A stretch of DNA of 64,000 nucleotides from Onchocerca lupi (Eukaryota > Nematoda > Chromadorea > Rhabditida > Onchocercidae): positions 62,001-126,000 of the forward strand of contig JAOVVO010000067.1 in NCBI GenBank assembly GCA_028564675.1, in the 5' to 3' direction. Each line of letters starts with the position of its first letter. Positions within the stretch are counted from its first letter, which is position 1. Under the pieces are notes generated by a model. The model worked only from the letters and a program-made list of their open reading frames with translations. It searched no databases and was not told the origin of the DNA. A program made the translations under genes and the position numbers. This document shows positions 1-12,650 of this stretch, piece by piece.

Positions 1-662
1 TTGCGACGGTATGGAGAAGTCGATATATGATATTTTTAGGAGCTAATATCTGTCTAGCACCTAACAGTATTTTAATGCTTTTGGTTCTTGGTTTAATGAA
101 ATGGTTGCTAAGGACTGATCAGTGAACTTTTGTGGTTTCATCACTTAGGTCATCCTAAAAATTGTAATTTGAAAAATCTTAACATGAGAGAATCAAATAT
201 AAATCCAAAGAAAAATTTATTGAGATTAGCCACAATTCTCCAAATAAAACATATTTCAGAACTGCAATTACAAGAACAAAGTTCATCGAAGTTCTAGTTC
301 GAAAAACTACCAATTTTACATGAATGTTGCACAATATCAAAAAAAAACTACCAATTTTACATGAATTTTGTATTTAAATACCGGAAATTGCACAGATTCC
401 TGATGGGACTAGAATTTCTTTATGAACTATTTAATTATTTAAATGTTTAATTCATTTCCGATGATAGTTCATAAATGTTGATAATGCTTTTATTTATTTA
501 TTCATACTTATTGATAATGCTTCTATTCAAAGTTGGAAGAATTATGAACCGAGTTCAACTGTAATTTGTATTAAAAAAAATATTTGAATTTTCATGAGAA
601 GGCAAAATGATGGAATGTCGAGTACCTTTTAGCGAATTTCATTTAATATCTTTCATGAAAGA
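1..662. other. Non-coding 3' flank of sod-2
   Basis: No gene is seen here. The stretch lies downstream of the sod-2 stop codon. It holds a short direct repeat (AAACTACCAATTTTACATGA, near 304 and 346) and a partly repeated TTGATAATGCTT segment near 478 and 510. It probably includes the sod-2 3' UTR. Confidence 0.5.
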
Positions 663-2407
663 TTATCCTCTAGCTTTAATGTAGCGATCACTGATTATTT
701 TCCAATTCGCAATTTTCCAAATAGCTTTCACGAAATCCGGCCGTAAATTTTTATACTGCAGATAATAAGCATGTTCCCAGACGTCGATGCAAAATAGTGG
801 AATTAGACCTAAAACAGTAGGTAGCAAATAAAATGTGCATTTGCAGTCTAAACTATTTTGTATACATTTCTCTCAGAAATTCTCAGAATCAACATTAATT
901 TGACACATCATATAATGTGCTTCCCTATCTCATAAGTATAATGTTTAGCAAAGCAATACCTACTTTATTCCAGTTATATGATATGAGCATTCGTTTTGAT
1001 TAAGAGAAATGAGGGATTATAATTGGAACTTTTATAAAAAATGATGTTCCTATCCAATTTTCGTTATATTATTTACCTGTTGTTGGCTCAAGAAGATCTT
1101 GGTTGGGACAACAAGCAAGTTGCAAACGTTTCATTTCCTTGTCATAAGCAAGCCATCCCCATCCAGAACCTTGGATCGCAATTGTTTTAGCATTTAACTT
1201 ATCTATCATCGTTTCCAAAGATCCGAAATCCTTCTTTATAGCAGTCATTAATTCAGCTATAAAAAGATTATTTGCCGTAACAAAAAAAAAGAAAAAACTT
1301 ATAAAGATCTGTTGATAACCATCATACATTAAATTAAAGGTCTGATTTCCGAGTTTCAAAGACTTTCCTTTGCTCATTGTCTAAAGATTTCTTGAAATTA
1401 TGGAAGTACCTGATTGCACATAAAATGGGGAATGAAATTTAACACTCAAACTAATTCTTGAAAACATTTTTTTTTTAACAAGAACTTACAATTCGGTTCT
1501 CCGCTATTCTTTACGGCAGTTAATCCTTCCCAGAACAGTGTATGATTAATGTGTCCGCCAGTGTTGAAATTCATTAGCTTTGTGCCAGCAACAGCAGCCT
1601 GCGTATCTCCTCAAAAAAATTAAACAGAACTAAAAAATGATTGTAGTCTCAACTCATGCAAGAATTTTAATTTTTCATCCAAACATTGAAAAATTTTCAT
1701 AACAAAAAAAAATGAAACGATGTCAAACTACTGGTTCAAATGCCTTAATTTGGATTGATTCATTACACAAATTATAACTGCTTTGACTTCAGGGAATCGC
1801 ATCATTTTCCACTTTTCTCAATCCTGGGATTAGTGATTTGTCTAAAGATGAATTAAAACATAACAGAGCTTTCTTTTTTATTTGATTGGGGAATATACTG
1901 TTTAAAATCTATCTAAACGTGAATCCAAGTAATATGAGTTTTGTTTTCTTCATTCTCAAAATTTTAGCAAAACTGTTCACAAACCTTTTGCTAGCGCTTC
2001 TTTTACTTTCTCTTCGGCTTGATTGAGAGCATTTACATATGCAGCATGATGTTTACCGTGATGAACTTGCATAATTTCGGCCGACAATATCGGCTCCAAC
2101 GCTCCATAATCGTATGGTAAGTCAGGAAGAACATGTTTTAGTCTTCGTGTATTCAGACCATAGCTGTAAATATCGAATCTATTAGGTTCAAAGTAATTTT
2201 CAGCTATTATTCTACAATGACTTTCAACTAAAGTCCACTAAAAGATTCTGGTAATAACTTTTTTTTTTCGATCCAAAATTTCATAATAAGTTAGTGAGTT
2301 GAAAAATCAGCACAACAACTTGCTAGTAATTTTTGGGACTTGAAACTTTTACTAATTTACTTCTTGCCAACCAATAAGCGACCTGCGACGCCAATAATCA
2401 AATTCAT
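663..2407 (-). CDS. sod-2: Manganese superoxide dismutase, mitochondrial (complete, 223 aa)
   Basis: Converts superoxide to hydrogen peroxide and oxygen in the mitochondrial matrix, as a homotetramer with Mn. Five minus-strand exons: 2361-2407, 1985-2163, 1490-1609, 1077-1256, 663-808. All junctions are GT..AG and in phase, giving 223 residues, normal for the family. Residues 1-24 (MNLIIGVAGRLL start, Arg/Leu rich, no acidic residue) look like a mitochondrial presequence. The mature protein should start at Lys25 (KHVLPDLPYDY). The four metal ligands are visible: His50 (in MQVHHGKHH), His98 (GGHINHTLFW), Asp184 and His188 (DVWEHAYY). The start was chosen because it supplies the presequence and lies 7 nt after a TTTTTACAG trans-splice-type acceptor (AG at 2415-2416). 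The gene points away from wdr-23. C. elegans has two such genes, sod-2 and sod-3, so the symbol marks the family rather than strict orthology. Confidence 0.95.
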
Positions 2408-2417
2408 CAATAATCTG

Positions 2418-3866
2418 TAAAAAGATCTTATCAATGAAGAATATTGGCATGCAGCTATCGTTCACAACGGATGATCTATATGCAACGATTCTAGAAAGTT
2501 TCAGAGCGCAGATAATTTACGTATGCGAGGCAACGCGAATTTAGAGTAAGGCGATAGCTGATATGGATGGCCTGATAGGCAGTGATAACAAAGTAACTGA
2601 AGTTGATGCAAGACATTTTGCAATCAAATGTTATCAATTCAATAACCTACCCCGATATCTAAAACATGTTAATCATCGACTTTTCTCGCACGTGAATATT
2701 CATGAACAAAACTAAAAGTACCACTTGGAGAAGGGTAAATCATGACTCGAAAACTTTCTATCTCAACTGCAGCACCAACTCGAGTCGCATCTTTGCCCAC
2801 TGCTCCTCCCATCTGAGTTGCCCTCCTTCCTCTCCATGTTCTTCAGCACGTGTGCGCGCATGCATGCGTGACGCGTAGGCGGGATGCATCAATATGTATG
2901 CGGATTGGTGCATGCCACCTACGCATTATACCTTAAATTGCGTATCAGTTTATGAATATGTGAATGATGGCATTTGCAGATACGATACAAACATCGACAG
3001 TATATTTGTATGAATTTGTGTTGGCTTATATGTATGCTTATTAATTAGTTTATTGCTTTAATTAGGCAATTTTGGGTAAGACAGAATTAGCACCCAAATA
3101 ATTTTCACCATTCCAACATTCTTCGTGCCTTGTTGCATTCATGCCTTAAAGTCTTCATTTTCGATGTAGTTTTAGCCGATCCATTACTCGAACATCAATC
3201 AAACAATAATTTCCTGAAATTTCAGCTTTTTCTCACAGGATTCAGATTTTCTTGACTATTTCAAGACGATTATTACTAATGGCGAAAAATTGCTTACACC
3301 ATTTATCACATATACCATCTGTCAAATTGCTTATACATTAACATGCGTGTAAAGGACAATTTCTTCCTGGAATAAGGTAAAGATTTCTCCGATCTTTATT
3401 GCTTGTTTGTAGAATGGTTAAAAGAGTAGTTGTTAGTTGTTCGTGCTATTTATTCGTTATTCCTCAAAAAATCTTCTTTGTGTTCTTATTTCTTTTATTC
3501 CTTTCTGCTCCTTCATTTCATCCATTTCTGTTTCATTGCCTGCCCATTGTTTTTCATTATTTTCAATTAAATTTCATTTCGTGGTCTCAAAATGAATGAT
3601 AAGATGGTTTTGAACTATAAAGATACAGTTTTAATGAAACTTTTCATATTTTATATGATTTAATACATTGAGCGGTTGAAACGTTACTAGGCTATAGGTA
3701 AAATTTGCGGAAACATTTGACATTTGTTTTTGATGGCAAGTGCAACAGTTCCTTATTAGGATCGTTGTATAGTTACTAGAGAAATACAATGAACTTTGTT
3801 ATGCCTTATTGATTTAGTAATATTTCGATAAAATTTCGTCTCAGTATGAAATTTTCTTTCTTTCAG
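2418..3866. promoter_or_regulatory. Shared divergent promoter region of sod-2 and wdr-23
   Basis: No coding exon is seen. This about 1.45-kb stretch separates the sod-2 5' end (minus) from the wdr-23 5' end (plus), so it must hold the control regions of both. It contains two CACGTG E-boxes (2689-2694 and 2847-2852) and a 12-bp perfect palindrome CGCATGCATGCG (2857-2868) inside a short GC-rich patch at about 2820-2935 that stands out from AT-rich surroundings. A TTTCTTTCAG site ending at 3866 is a good trans-splice acceptor for wdr-23. No TATA box or definite SKN-1 site could be assigned. Confidence 0.5.
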
Positions 3867-3923
3867 GATAATATAGGGAGGTATTTATTTACTGGTTGAT
3901 CATCCACTGCTTCGTACTAAGGG

Positions 3924-6900
3924 ATGGGTGCTAACAATGCTGCAATGAATATGGTAAGCAATTCTACATATATTGTAAGACATCATAATTTAAGAATTTG
4001 AAATTTGAAAATTTATTAGATTCAGTTCAATTTATTCACTTGCTAACATTTCACTATGTTTAAATTTTAGTACTAAAATATTCGTTACTCTGCAACTTAT
4101 CTGTACTGTTAAAAATTTATTGTTACCTTAAGGAACATTCTTAATTGCGTATTTTATTGTATATATCATTAATAATTGATAAATGAAATGAAACTTAGGT
4201 AACGTTATGGATAGTTATAAACAAGTCTGCATTTTATATTTATCTGAACCAGTTTCATCATCCTAAATGATTTAGTTTGATAAATAAAATGCAATTCGGT
4301 CTATGAACAAAAAATTTGAAGACGCTTTGTGCTGTAATTTATCTGATAACTTCTTATTGATAACATATTGGCAATTTTTCCTCGTTTTTAACTTTCTTTT
4401 GATTCGGAAGGACTTGAACAGATAAATTAAGTTAAACACAACATTTTGTAATTGTTTCTTTTCTATGCAGGTTTTCTTCTATGAAATCTTCGTGTGAAAT
4501 AATTATCACTTTATTTTTATTTTTATTTATCAATCCATCCGAAAGCATTGATTATTGTTAAGAATACTACTGAATACTGAAGTTTTTGTGAAGAATAATG
4601 AGAAACAAAAGAGAAATTGTTCCGCGACTTTTAAAAGCCATTATGCATTTTATGAAATGAATTTCATCATGGATATGAATTTCAGGACAACCGGAGAGAT
4701 AATGTGAATGTGCATCAGGATAGATCGGCGGGAAGTTTTATTTCGAATGATCCTTATTTGAGGAAGGCATGGTTTGATCACAGCCAATTATAAATTTAGT
4801 TCTGAGACTTGAATTTTTTAATTCCATGAAATTTTATCATTTTTAACTACTGAAAAAGAATGTTTTGAAGTCAGAATTAGTGTTTGTAAAATATCTCAAT
4901 TATTGCATTGAATGTTCTAATTATATATATCATTTACATATAGTTGCTTATTTTTCAGAGTGCCTTGAATTTAAGGCAAACCACAGCAGCTCTATCTGGT
5001 GCTATTTTCCCGAAATTGTCGGTTCAGAATATGCTGAGATCTCGAGAAATAGGCAAACGTGAAAGGTCAAGAAGTCGCCGCATACTAACTGAACGAAATC
5101 CACCGCTTTCTTCCTCAAGAGGTGCTTTCACCCCGGGTGAAAAAGCTTCTATAGTCAATAAGTAAATTTTCCCATAGTTCCATTTTATTGATTTTAGAGA
5201 CAAAAACTGCATTAGTATTAATGCAGAAGCTTTTTTGTGTATTCATATTTTAAATACACGCATTTTTCAACATAATGCATCAATTGTATTTCACAAAATA
5301 TTCACTTAAACTTCCATACTTTTCTCTTCTTTGTCTCCGCGTTCAGTCGGAATTTTTACTGATTTTTCTTTCAACGTTCAGTCGGAATTTTTACTGATTT
5401 TTCTTTCTTTTTTTAGTGCACTTTAAAGTTTTCCTTTCTAGCTATCTTCCAAACCAAAGAGCTTTGATCGAAACAGTAGATACAAAAACATTCTGCTGTC
5501 TGTATTTGCCGGGCAATAGGATTGTTACTGCAAGTCAAGGTTATACGTGTTCAAGCTGTATTTTTTTGAAATTCTTTCTTAGTTCAATAAGGATACTATA
5601 AAAGGACAGTAAGATTTGACCAGAAATTGGTAATCTATTACAAAATGTACATTTTCGTGATTATAGAGATACAAGTCTTTCATTTTCATTAAATACAATT
5701 ATCAGTCTTGGAATTTTGGGAAGATTGATTTTCAGATGATAAACTACGTTTTTATTTACGACGGGATCGATTACAATCTAAGTATACAGTTGTGGGGTCG
5801 CCAGAGCATTATTCGGTTCCTGATCTTGGCTGGAGCATTCTTGATTTAACCCTTAATTCTATTGGTAATCAAATTGCTTACTCAACATGGAGTGATTCCA
5901 GTATGTTCTAGTTTCATCTTTCTTTTTTTTTTGATCGGGAAATTTAATTCGCATAATTTGAATTTGTCATTATGATCAACATGCCTCTCCGCTATTGCGG
6001 ATTGGGATTTTGAAATTCATTGCTTGGATTGCAAATCAGATCCAAAAGGAACTGCACTATTTTCTTTTTAATGGGCAGATTTCCATAAGATTTTTTTATA
6101 TATTTACTCCGTTGTTGTTTATTTTAGTTGGATTTTTTTTTAACTTTTTTTTTTGATATAATTTATGAATAACGCTTGTTCCTATATTGCTAATCTTATT
6201 TTTTGACCCATAATATCTAAAATTTCTAATTTTGAGTTTTTTCTTTCCAATCCTGTTTTCTTTCTTTTTATGCACTTCACGTTTACTCGAAAAACAGCTC
6301 CACAATTTTTCATTCTCTTATGCATCCATTTGTTGTACGCTGAAAAGGAATTATTGCGTGTTTATCACTGAGCTCTTGAAAAATCGTTGTTGATGAAATA
6401 TTTTGTCTCTGTTGAATTACATGCGCCCCGTACTTTTCCTTTTTTTTTTTCGCGGTATTTATTCATTATTTTGCGATTTTAATAGCTTGCTTTATTTCAG
6501 TATTTTTTCGGTATTCTTTCGCAAAATTTTCAGAAAAACTCATTTTCTTCCAAAACATAAAAATTAACCTTTTCTTCTGTAATGGTATATTTTCTTTATC
6601 GGTACAGATTTGATTATGATTTGATCCACTTTTGTAAAAATACTTGTCAATTTCTTGTTTCTTTAGACTTCGCTGTATTGAATTGCTTCCACATGTTTTT
6701 CTAAGTTTTTATGTGCACTGATAAACAATGGCAGTTTTTTTTTTTTCATCATTTTGAGTACTTGTTGATTTGAATCTATGCCCGTATCATCCAATATAAT
6801 TTTCGTCTCTTTTACCACTTGTATACCAATCTATGTATGGCTAATTTTTCTTTTTTTAGCTTTCTTTTCTTTCCTTTCTGTGATCGATTCCTTTCATTCA

Positions 6901-9900
6901 GCAGTTATGCTTTGGCACTATAGAATAAAATTCACTGTACCTGATAAGCAATTAATAGCATGACAAAATCACTCTGGATCAAGAATATAGTTAGTTATGA
7001 GTCATTCCAATTAAGCTTGTTTCCGGGATAAAGTTGATCGACAAGGCAATCTGCATCCTTTTCAGAGAATCAAAACATTTATTATTGGATTTTTGATAAT
7101 ATTCTTTTACTATTTGACGTGAAGTTTAAAGTCTCATCTCAGATTTCATTTCAATATGTCAGATATTTTTTTCTCTCTATTTTTAGAAGAACAATCATGA
7201 ATAAAAAAAAAGAAAGATTGACCAACATTACTCATTTTTCGCAGTTAAAGGAATTTTTTTTTGTTGAGAAAATTGGGAAAAGTGATATTAATCATCAACA
7301 TTTCGATCATATCCTTGAGAGAAGATACGAAATTTTATGCATTGTGAATAAAGAAAAGTCTTTAAATTATGATGGAATTCTTCTTGAATAATGGATTTTA
7401 ATGTTACAGTTCATTATGCTGCAATTGATGATTTGAATGATGATTTATACTGGAACCAACTCAATGGAGTAGAAATACCACCATCTCGCTCCAGCAGGTA
7501 AAGAATTTTCATCTGATCTGTTTTTTATGTTGTACTATCATTTTGATTAGGTTTACTCTATAATATCAGATTTTCAAGATCTTCCAATCTATACTATCTG
7601 AAAATGGAATCAAATATGATTGGCATAACTTTCTGATTTCTATTACCCTAAAAATACTTATCATTTTGAATAAATGTTCTTTTTTTTCGAAAATTTCAAA
7701 TACTCAGTTTCAGGTTTGCATATTTTTCCTTGCGATATAATATGGATGATCATTATCTCATAGCTGGTGGATCGGATGGTTTCATATACATGTTTGCTCA
7801 TGTGGAACCTCGTTTACAAATGGTATATATTGTTTTTGTAACAAGTTTTCCACAGAAAATTTTACATGAATATGAAATGTTTGGTCTGAAAACAAGTAGT
7901 ATAGTTTGTTGGGTTACTACAAATTATTGGAAATTTATTGCTCTGGAAACTTTAAATAAACTAAAAACACTGACAGATATGAAGTTATTGTAGGAATGTT
8001 TAGAAACACTTCTAGTTTTAAAATTCGTTATTTAGAAGTCAATCATAAGCAAATGTGCAACTGGCAAATTTCTTTCTGTTTGTTTTCTTGCGAAACCATT
8101 ATGGAGGATAAAAAAATACCGGGAATTTATATTAAATTTTCAATTGGAGATTTGAGAGAAGCAAATTTTAAGTGTCGAAAATGCTAAATTTTAACTATTG
8201 TTGCAGTTCCAAGCTCATCAGGATGACGTTAATGCAATTTGCTGCAGTAAAACTAATCCGTATGTTTTCTGTAGTGGAAGCGATGACGGACTTTGTAAAG
8301 TAATTGAATTTATTATATTAAAAATAATGAGGATGATAAGCGATTTTTCTGATCATTTAACTGCATCCTTAGAAAAGAATGAAATAAGTATGTACCTAGA
8401 TCAAAAGGCCTGCATGACTGATATTTGGTTACTGCTATTAAAAAAATTGAGAAAGTCCAGTGGGATCGAGTCTCATTTTACGAGTTTCTTACATCCTGCA
8501 AGAAATCAGACATGTGCAGAATAAATTCAAGTTTAATAGCCATCATTTGTGCTTGCTTAACATTTATAACTATTTGTAAATTCTATTTTAGCAACGATCT
8601 GTTTGTAAAAGAAAGATATTTTGTTCATTTTGAATGATAGATAAGAATATCTATTCATATGTGTAGGTATGGGATACTCGTTTGGTTGGAAATACTACCC
8701 TTCCTGTTGGCATATTCGCGGGACATCGTGATGGTATCACATACATTGATACTCATGGTAATGATAGGTATATTTTGACAAATTCCAAAGATCAAACTAT
8801 TAAAATTTGGGATTTACGACGATTTTCTTCAAGAGATGCTGAGGTATACCTTTTCCTCTCACTCCTTCATCCTTTTATCAATTCTTGTTTCGTAATCGGG
8901 TATTTGCACATTTAATTACTGTGAATTAGAATGATAACCATTAGGTAGTGCAAAACCTAGTCAAATGTGTATTTGTCCTTAAATTTCAAGCAAGTCAGAA
9001 GAAGTCGTTGTGTTTGGACCAGATAATATAATTTGTTTGGTAACCAGTTAAAAAGAGTAATTTAACTGATATCGTGACGATTATCTTCTGAAAAAGCTTA
9101 TATTGTATCTGCTTGCAATCATGCAATTGATTACCGGAAATACTCTCTACATTGAATGTTCGGACAACTCTTATATGTTGATTTTATATTGGCGTATTGT
9201 GAAATTCCATCAGCAGTGTGACTACTATCTAAAATAGATAAAAATTGCTTTGAATGCCAAGTATCTTATCACATTTTATATGCTGTAATGTTTGCTCTTG
9301 AACATACAACGAATTATCCTTCATTGAACGAGTAGAATTAATATAAATAAAATTAAGGCTTTGAAGCATTTGATCCTACTATTTTTTTCTCATTTTTTTA
9401 AAAATTTTTCCAGAAGGTTACGCTTAATGCAGTGCGAAGGCAAAGGTGGGATTATAGATATCAGCACATACCGCAGATTTTCCATTCTGTTGGACCTTTA
9501 GAAGGTTTGTTTCTCTCTGCTAATAGTGAAATCTTTCTTTCCTCAAAAAAATCATCTTTTTAAAATTGACAATTGATAGCCATAGTGAAAAGTAATAGTA
9601 AAATATAGTGAAATGGATATTGCCATATGGATGATATGTTGAGAAGTTATTTTCCTGTTTTGAGAATCTAGCAAATATTATTCTGAATGAACCAATATCT
9701 ACTGTCGAATAAGGTGAATATTTAATGATGCCCATAAAATATGTCAGGTGATGGATCACTGTTGACTTTCCGAGGACATTCAGTGCAGCACACGCTCATT
9801 CGAGCCAAGTTTTCACCGGAACGGACTGGATTTCGTTACGTATATACCGGTAGCACAGAAGGAAATGTATATAGTTAGTTCTTATGGAATTTTTGAATTA

Positions 9901-10559
9901 TTATGTTTTGAATGTTAACGCATCTGTATAAAAGCATATCTGTTAATTGTTATATTCAAAACTAAGTGTTATATTCAAGATTAAGAGATTCTTTTTCAGT
10001 TTATGACATTTTAACGGGAAAAATTGTGCGAGCTTTGGATGGACATAGGAGTGTTGTACGTGATTGCTGTTGGCATCCTGATGAAAACGAAATCATCACT
10101 GTTTCAGTAAGTTCTGTAATAAGTTATTTATGATCTGGTTCTACTCAGTTTTGTTTTGAGTTCACCAATTGTTGGTCATTTATAATATTAAAGATTCCAA
10201 GTGTTTGAAATGAATAACAGAAACTAATCAACTCGCAAAACAGTCAGTACTAGTTTTTTATTCTTGTTCTAATTTTGCAATTTTAATAAATTTGAACATT
10301 TATCTAGTGGGATGGAGTAACTGCAAGATGGTATTACAAAACGCGATATGATGATGAAGAGGAAGAGGAAGAGTTGGATCGGGTAAGCGATTCAAATTCA
10401 TCTTCAGATGATGATGGTGATGATGATAATAATAATGTTGATGACAATGATGATGGTAATGGATATAGTGTTGGTCACTGGAGGAGCAGTGGACACCAAC
10501 CTATGAGGAGGCATCGGAAAAGAAATAATGGTTCTTTTCCTTTTGCTCGATGTCGCTGA
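3924..10559 (+). CDS. wdr-23: WDR23/DCAF11-type WD40 protein, CUL4-DDB1 substrate receptor (complete, about 540 aa)
   Basis: Thirteen exons: 3924-3953, 4686-4771, 4961-5161, 5442-5539, 5736-5900, 7410-7497, 7714-7822, 8207-8299, 8667-8843, 9414-9504, 9748-9873, 10000-10106, 10308-10559. Every phase closes, giving 540 residues against 546 in human DCAF11. Matching landmarks include a YLPNQR...TFCCLYLPGNRIVTASQ block, GWSILDLTLNSIGNQIAYSTWSD, HQDDVNAICC, GHRDGITYIDTHGNDRYILTNSKDQTIKIWDLRRFSSR (with the DDB1-binding WDxR signature WDLR), WDYRYQHIPQ and GHRSVVRDCCWHPDENEIITVSWDG. WDR23 proteins deliver targets to a CUL4-DDB1 ubiquitin ligase. In C. elegans the target is SKN-1/Nrf, so the gene restrains oxidative-stress transcription. 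After the propeller comes an acidic tail (EEEEEL, then a D/N/S-rich run from GAT/AAT repeats at about 10356-10460) and a basic end. The exon 2-3 junction is the least certain, since two neighbouring AGs exist at 4958 and 4960. Confidence 0.93.
5340..5409 (+). repeat. Perfect 35-bp tandem duplication in a wdr-23 intron
   Basis: The unit starting CGTTCAGTCGGAATTTTTAC occurs twice back to back (5340-5374 and 5375-5409), almost identical, ending about 30 bp before the exon 4 acceptor at 5441. The near identity suggests a recent event. Because the unit carries pyrimidine-rich sequence, it doubles the polypyrimidine material before the acceptor. Confidence 0.85.
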
Positions 10560-12456
10560 ATTGTTCCTTATATTTCCAACCACTTTCAAAGCTTTGTCTT
10601 AGCTTTGGATTTAACGTATTTTTTGAAGTTTGGAAGAAACATTTAACTTGGATATTTCAAACTTGAATTATGCAATGCATTAAATTTAAATTTGAATTTA
10701 AATTGTTAGAGATTTTTATTGCTTAAAACTTTTAGTTTTTATTTTCTGACTGAATTATTTCCCATGTCCTAATCATTATACATATTGTATTATGTATCAT
10801 CTTCGTTCAAGTTTTTAAACTAAAATTTAATTTAATTTAAATTCCTTATGACTTAAAGGAGTTTGAATTAGATCAGTTAGCATAAATCTCCTCGACGTAT
10901 TTAATGGCGTAAACCACTTTAATGTATATAGTGAATTATATACATCTGAACTTATAGATGCACAAGTTTCTCCGGCTAATATAAAATCAAATATGTTAAA
11001 GTTAGTTTTCGATCTCCAACTAGTCTCTTCATCCTACTCCAGTTTTGCCTCCATTTTTCCTGAAAAACTTTTCCTGAAGTTCGAACTTTTGAAACTTCAG
11101 TAAAATTAGTTCTATAAATGTGAATTAAGATCTTTTGTAATTCTGTAATTGAGTGCCACTTGGTATATACTATTGAAAGCTACAAGAAGATCGTACTTCC
11201 TTTTATCTTATTCTTTAAGGTTAGGGTTATCAGCTAACTGAACAGAATGCTTTGAAAGATGCATCATTTGTATCATTTCTATCATTTGAAAATCAATATA
11301 ATCGGTGTACCTAATCAGTTATGAGATACGAATAGCGATCATCTGAATATTTTGAAATTGTAATATGATGAAATTTCTTTTTTGAGAAGTTATTTACAGA
11401 TAATTTGAACATATGAGAATAATACTGATATATACATTATTAAAGAAAAAGAACTGAAGCATTACTCTGATATTTGAGTTGTGGCATTATACATTACACT
11501 AATATATGAGCCATCATCAACTTAAATAAGTGTTTGTAATAGGAAGTATTTATTTGTAATAAATTCAGTCATATTAAAATAAACTGTAAAATAAAACATT
11601 TATGAATTCATTTATGCGATTTAAATAATTTTAATTCTAATTCAGAATGACACATTCATGGCAAAAATAAACCAAAGAGTTTTTAAGAGTATGGCATACG
11701 AAAAAAAAACTTCCAGTTAGAAGGTATTTCAGTTTTTGGAATATGTATCTTACTGCAACATCTTTCTCGAACCAATTAAATAAAAATAATCGAACAGGAG
11801 AAATAGCGAGGAAAATGAGGCTCATAGAGTTTCTACAATATGTTTTTTGATTTGAACGAGAGATCTTGAAACTTAAGCAGTCGGAAAAAGCTTGAATGTA
11901 AATCAAGAAATACCTCAGAGTTTAGGACTTTCAATCAAAATTCTGACTTCGTGCAATACTTATTGCAGTGCTTTCCTCCAATCAAACTCTCCTGATTTAA
12001 TCACAAGCAAATTCTTTCAAAACATTCATTTTTTGCAAATAGTCAGAAAAAATCATAATTTTTTGCTGGGACTATAGCTAAAATTGATCGGATTGTTGTT
12101 GCTGCTTAAATATGAAATTTAGCAATCACAAACATTGACTTCGGATGAATAAAGTTTTTAACTGGAATTAAGTGATCTCATTCGAACACATAAATTTAAA
12201 AATTAGATTTTGTGTTATGATAGTTTACCCTTTCTTCTTATCATATTTTCTTCCTGATAGGTTTCCAGAAATCTAGTGGCGAAATTATAAACATATCAGT
12301 ATGATACGGAAAAATCTTTTATGTGCAATAGCCGTGGAAATCCTTAAATAGCAAAATATCAAATTTATCATTGATATATTTGTTTTTAAGCAATCAAGAT
12401 TATAAGTCCGTAAATAAATTGGGGAAACTTTTTCAATAGAGAATTTAAGCTTCTAC
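10560..12456. other. Intergenic, nothing recognised
   Basis: This is downstream of wdr-23. It is AT-rich with several AATAAA-like signals, so the first part is probably 3' UTR. Scattered short open frames on both strands are low in complexity and show no family resemblance. Confidence 0.5.
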
Positions 12457-12650
12457 TAGTCTATGGAAGCTGGCCACGCTTCGCTTGTCCGGTTCCAGCT
12501 GTTCTATATGAATAAAAATGCCAATGTCCGTTTATTCAGAATCTTAAATCTCCTAAAATTCTTAAACATGCACCTTATCTACATTAATTCAAAATCTTAG
12601 ATGTCGGAAAATTCCTAATCTATTTGCTTTAAAATTCTGACATATGGTTG
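12457..12650 (-). mobile_element. Helitron-like fragment, reverse orientation
   Basis: Starting at CTAGTCTATGG, the stretch reads TTCTATATGAATAAAAATG and then AAAATCTTAAATCTCC. It aligns by eye to the reverse complement of 33040-33275, including GTTCGTTTGTTCA-like sequence and the repeated AAAATCTTA blocks. It is therefore a second, shorter copy of the repeat family at 30.6-33.3 kb. The hairpin seen at the 3' end of the larger copy is missing here. Confidence 0.65.

Noticed and set aside
6778..8187. Several open frames in wdr-23 introns.
   Set aside because: They are AT-rich frames rich in Phe, Ile and Lys, cut by the real WD40 exons and with no family resemblance.
10404..10589. Minus-strand open frame opposite the last wdr-23 exon.
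   Set aside because: It is the mirror of the GAT/AAT repeat coding the acidic tail and gives low-complexity isoleucine runs.
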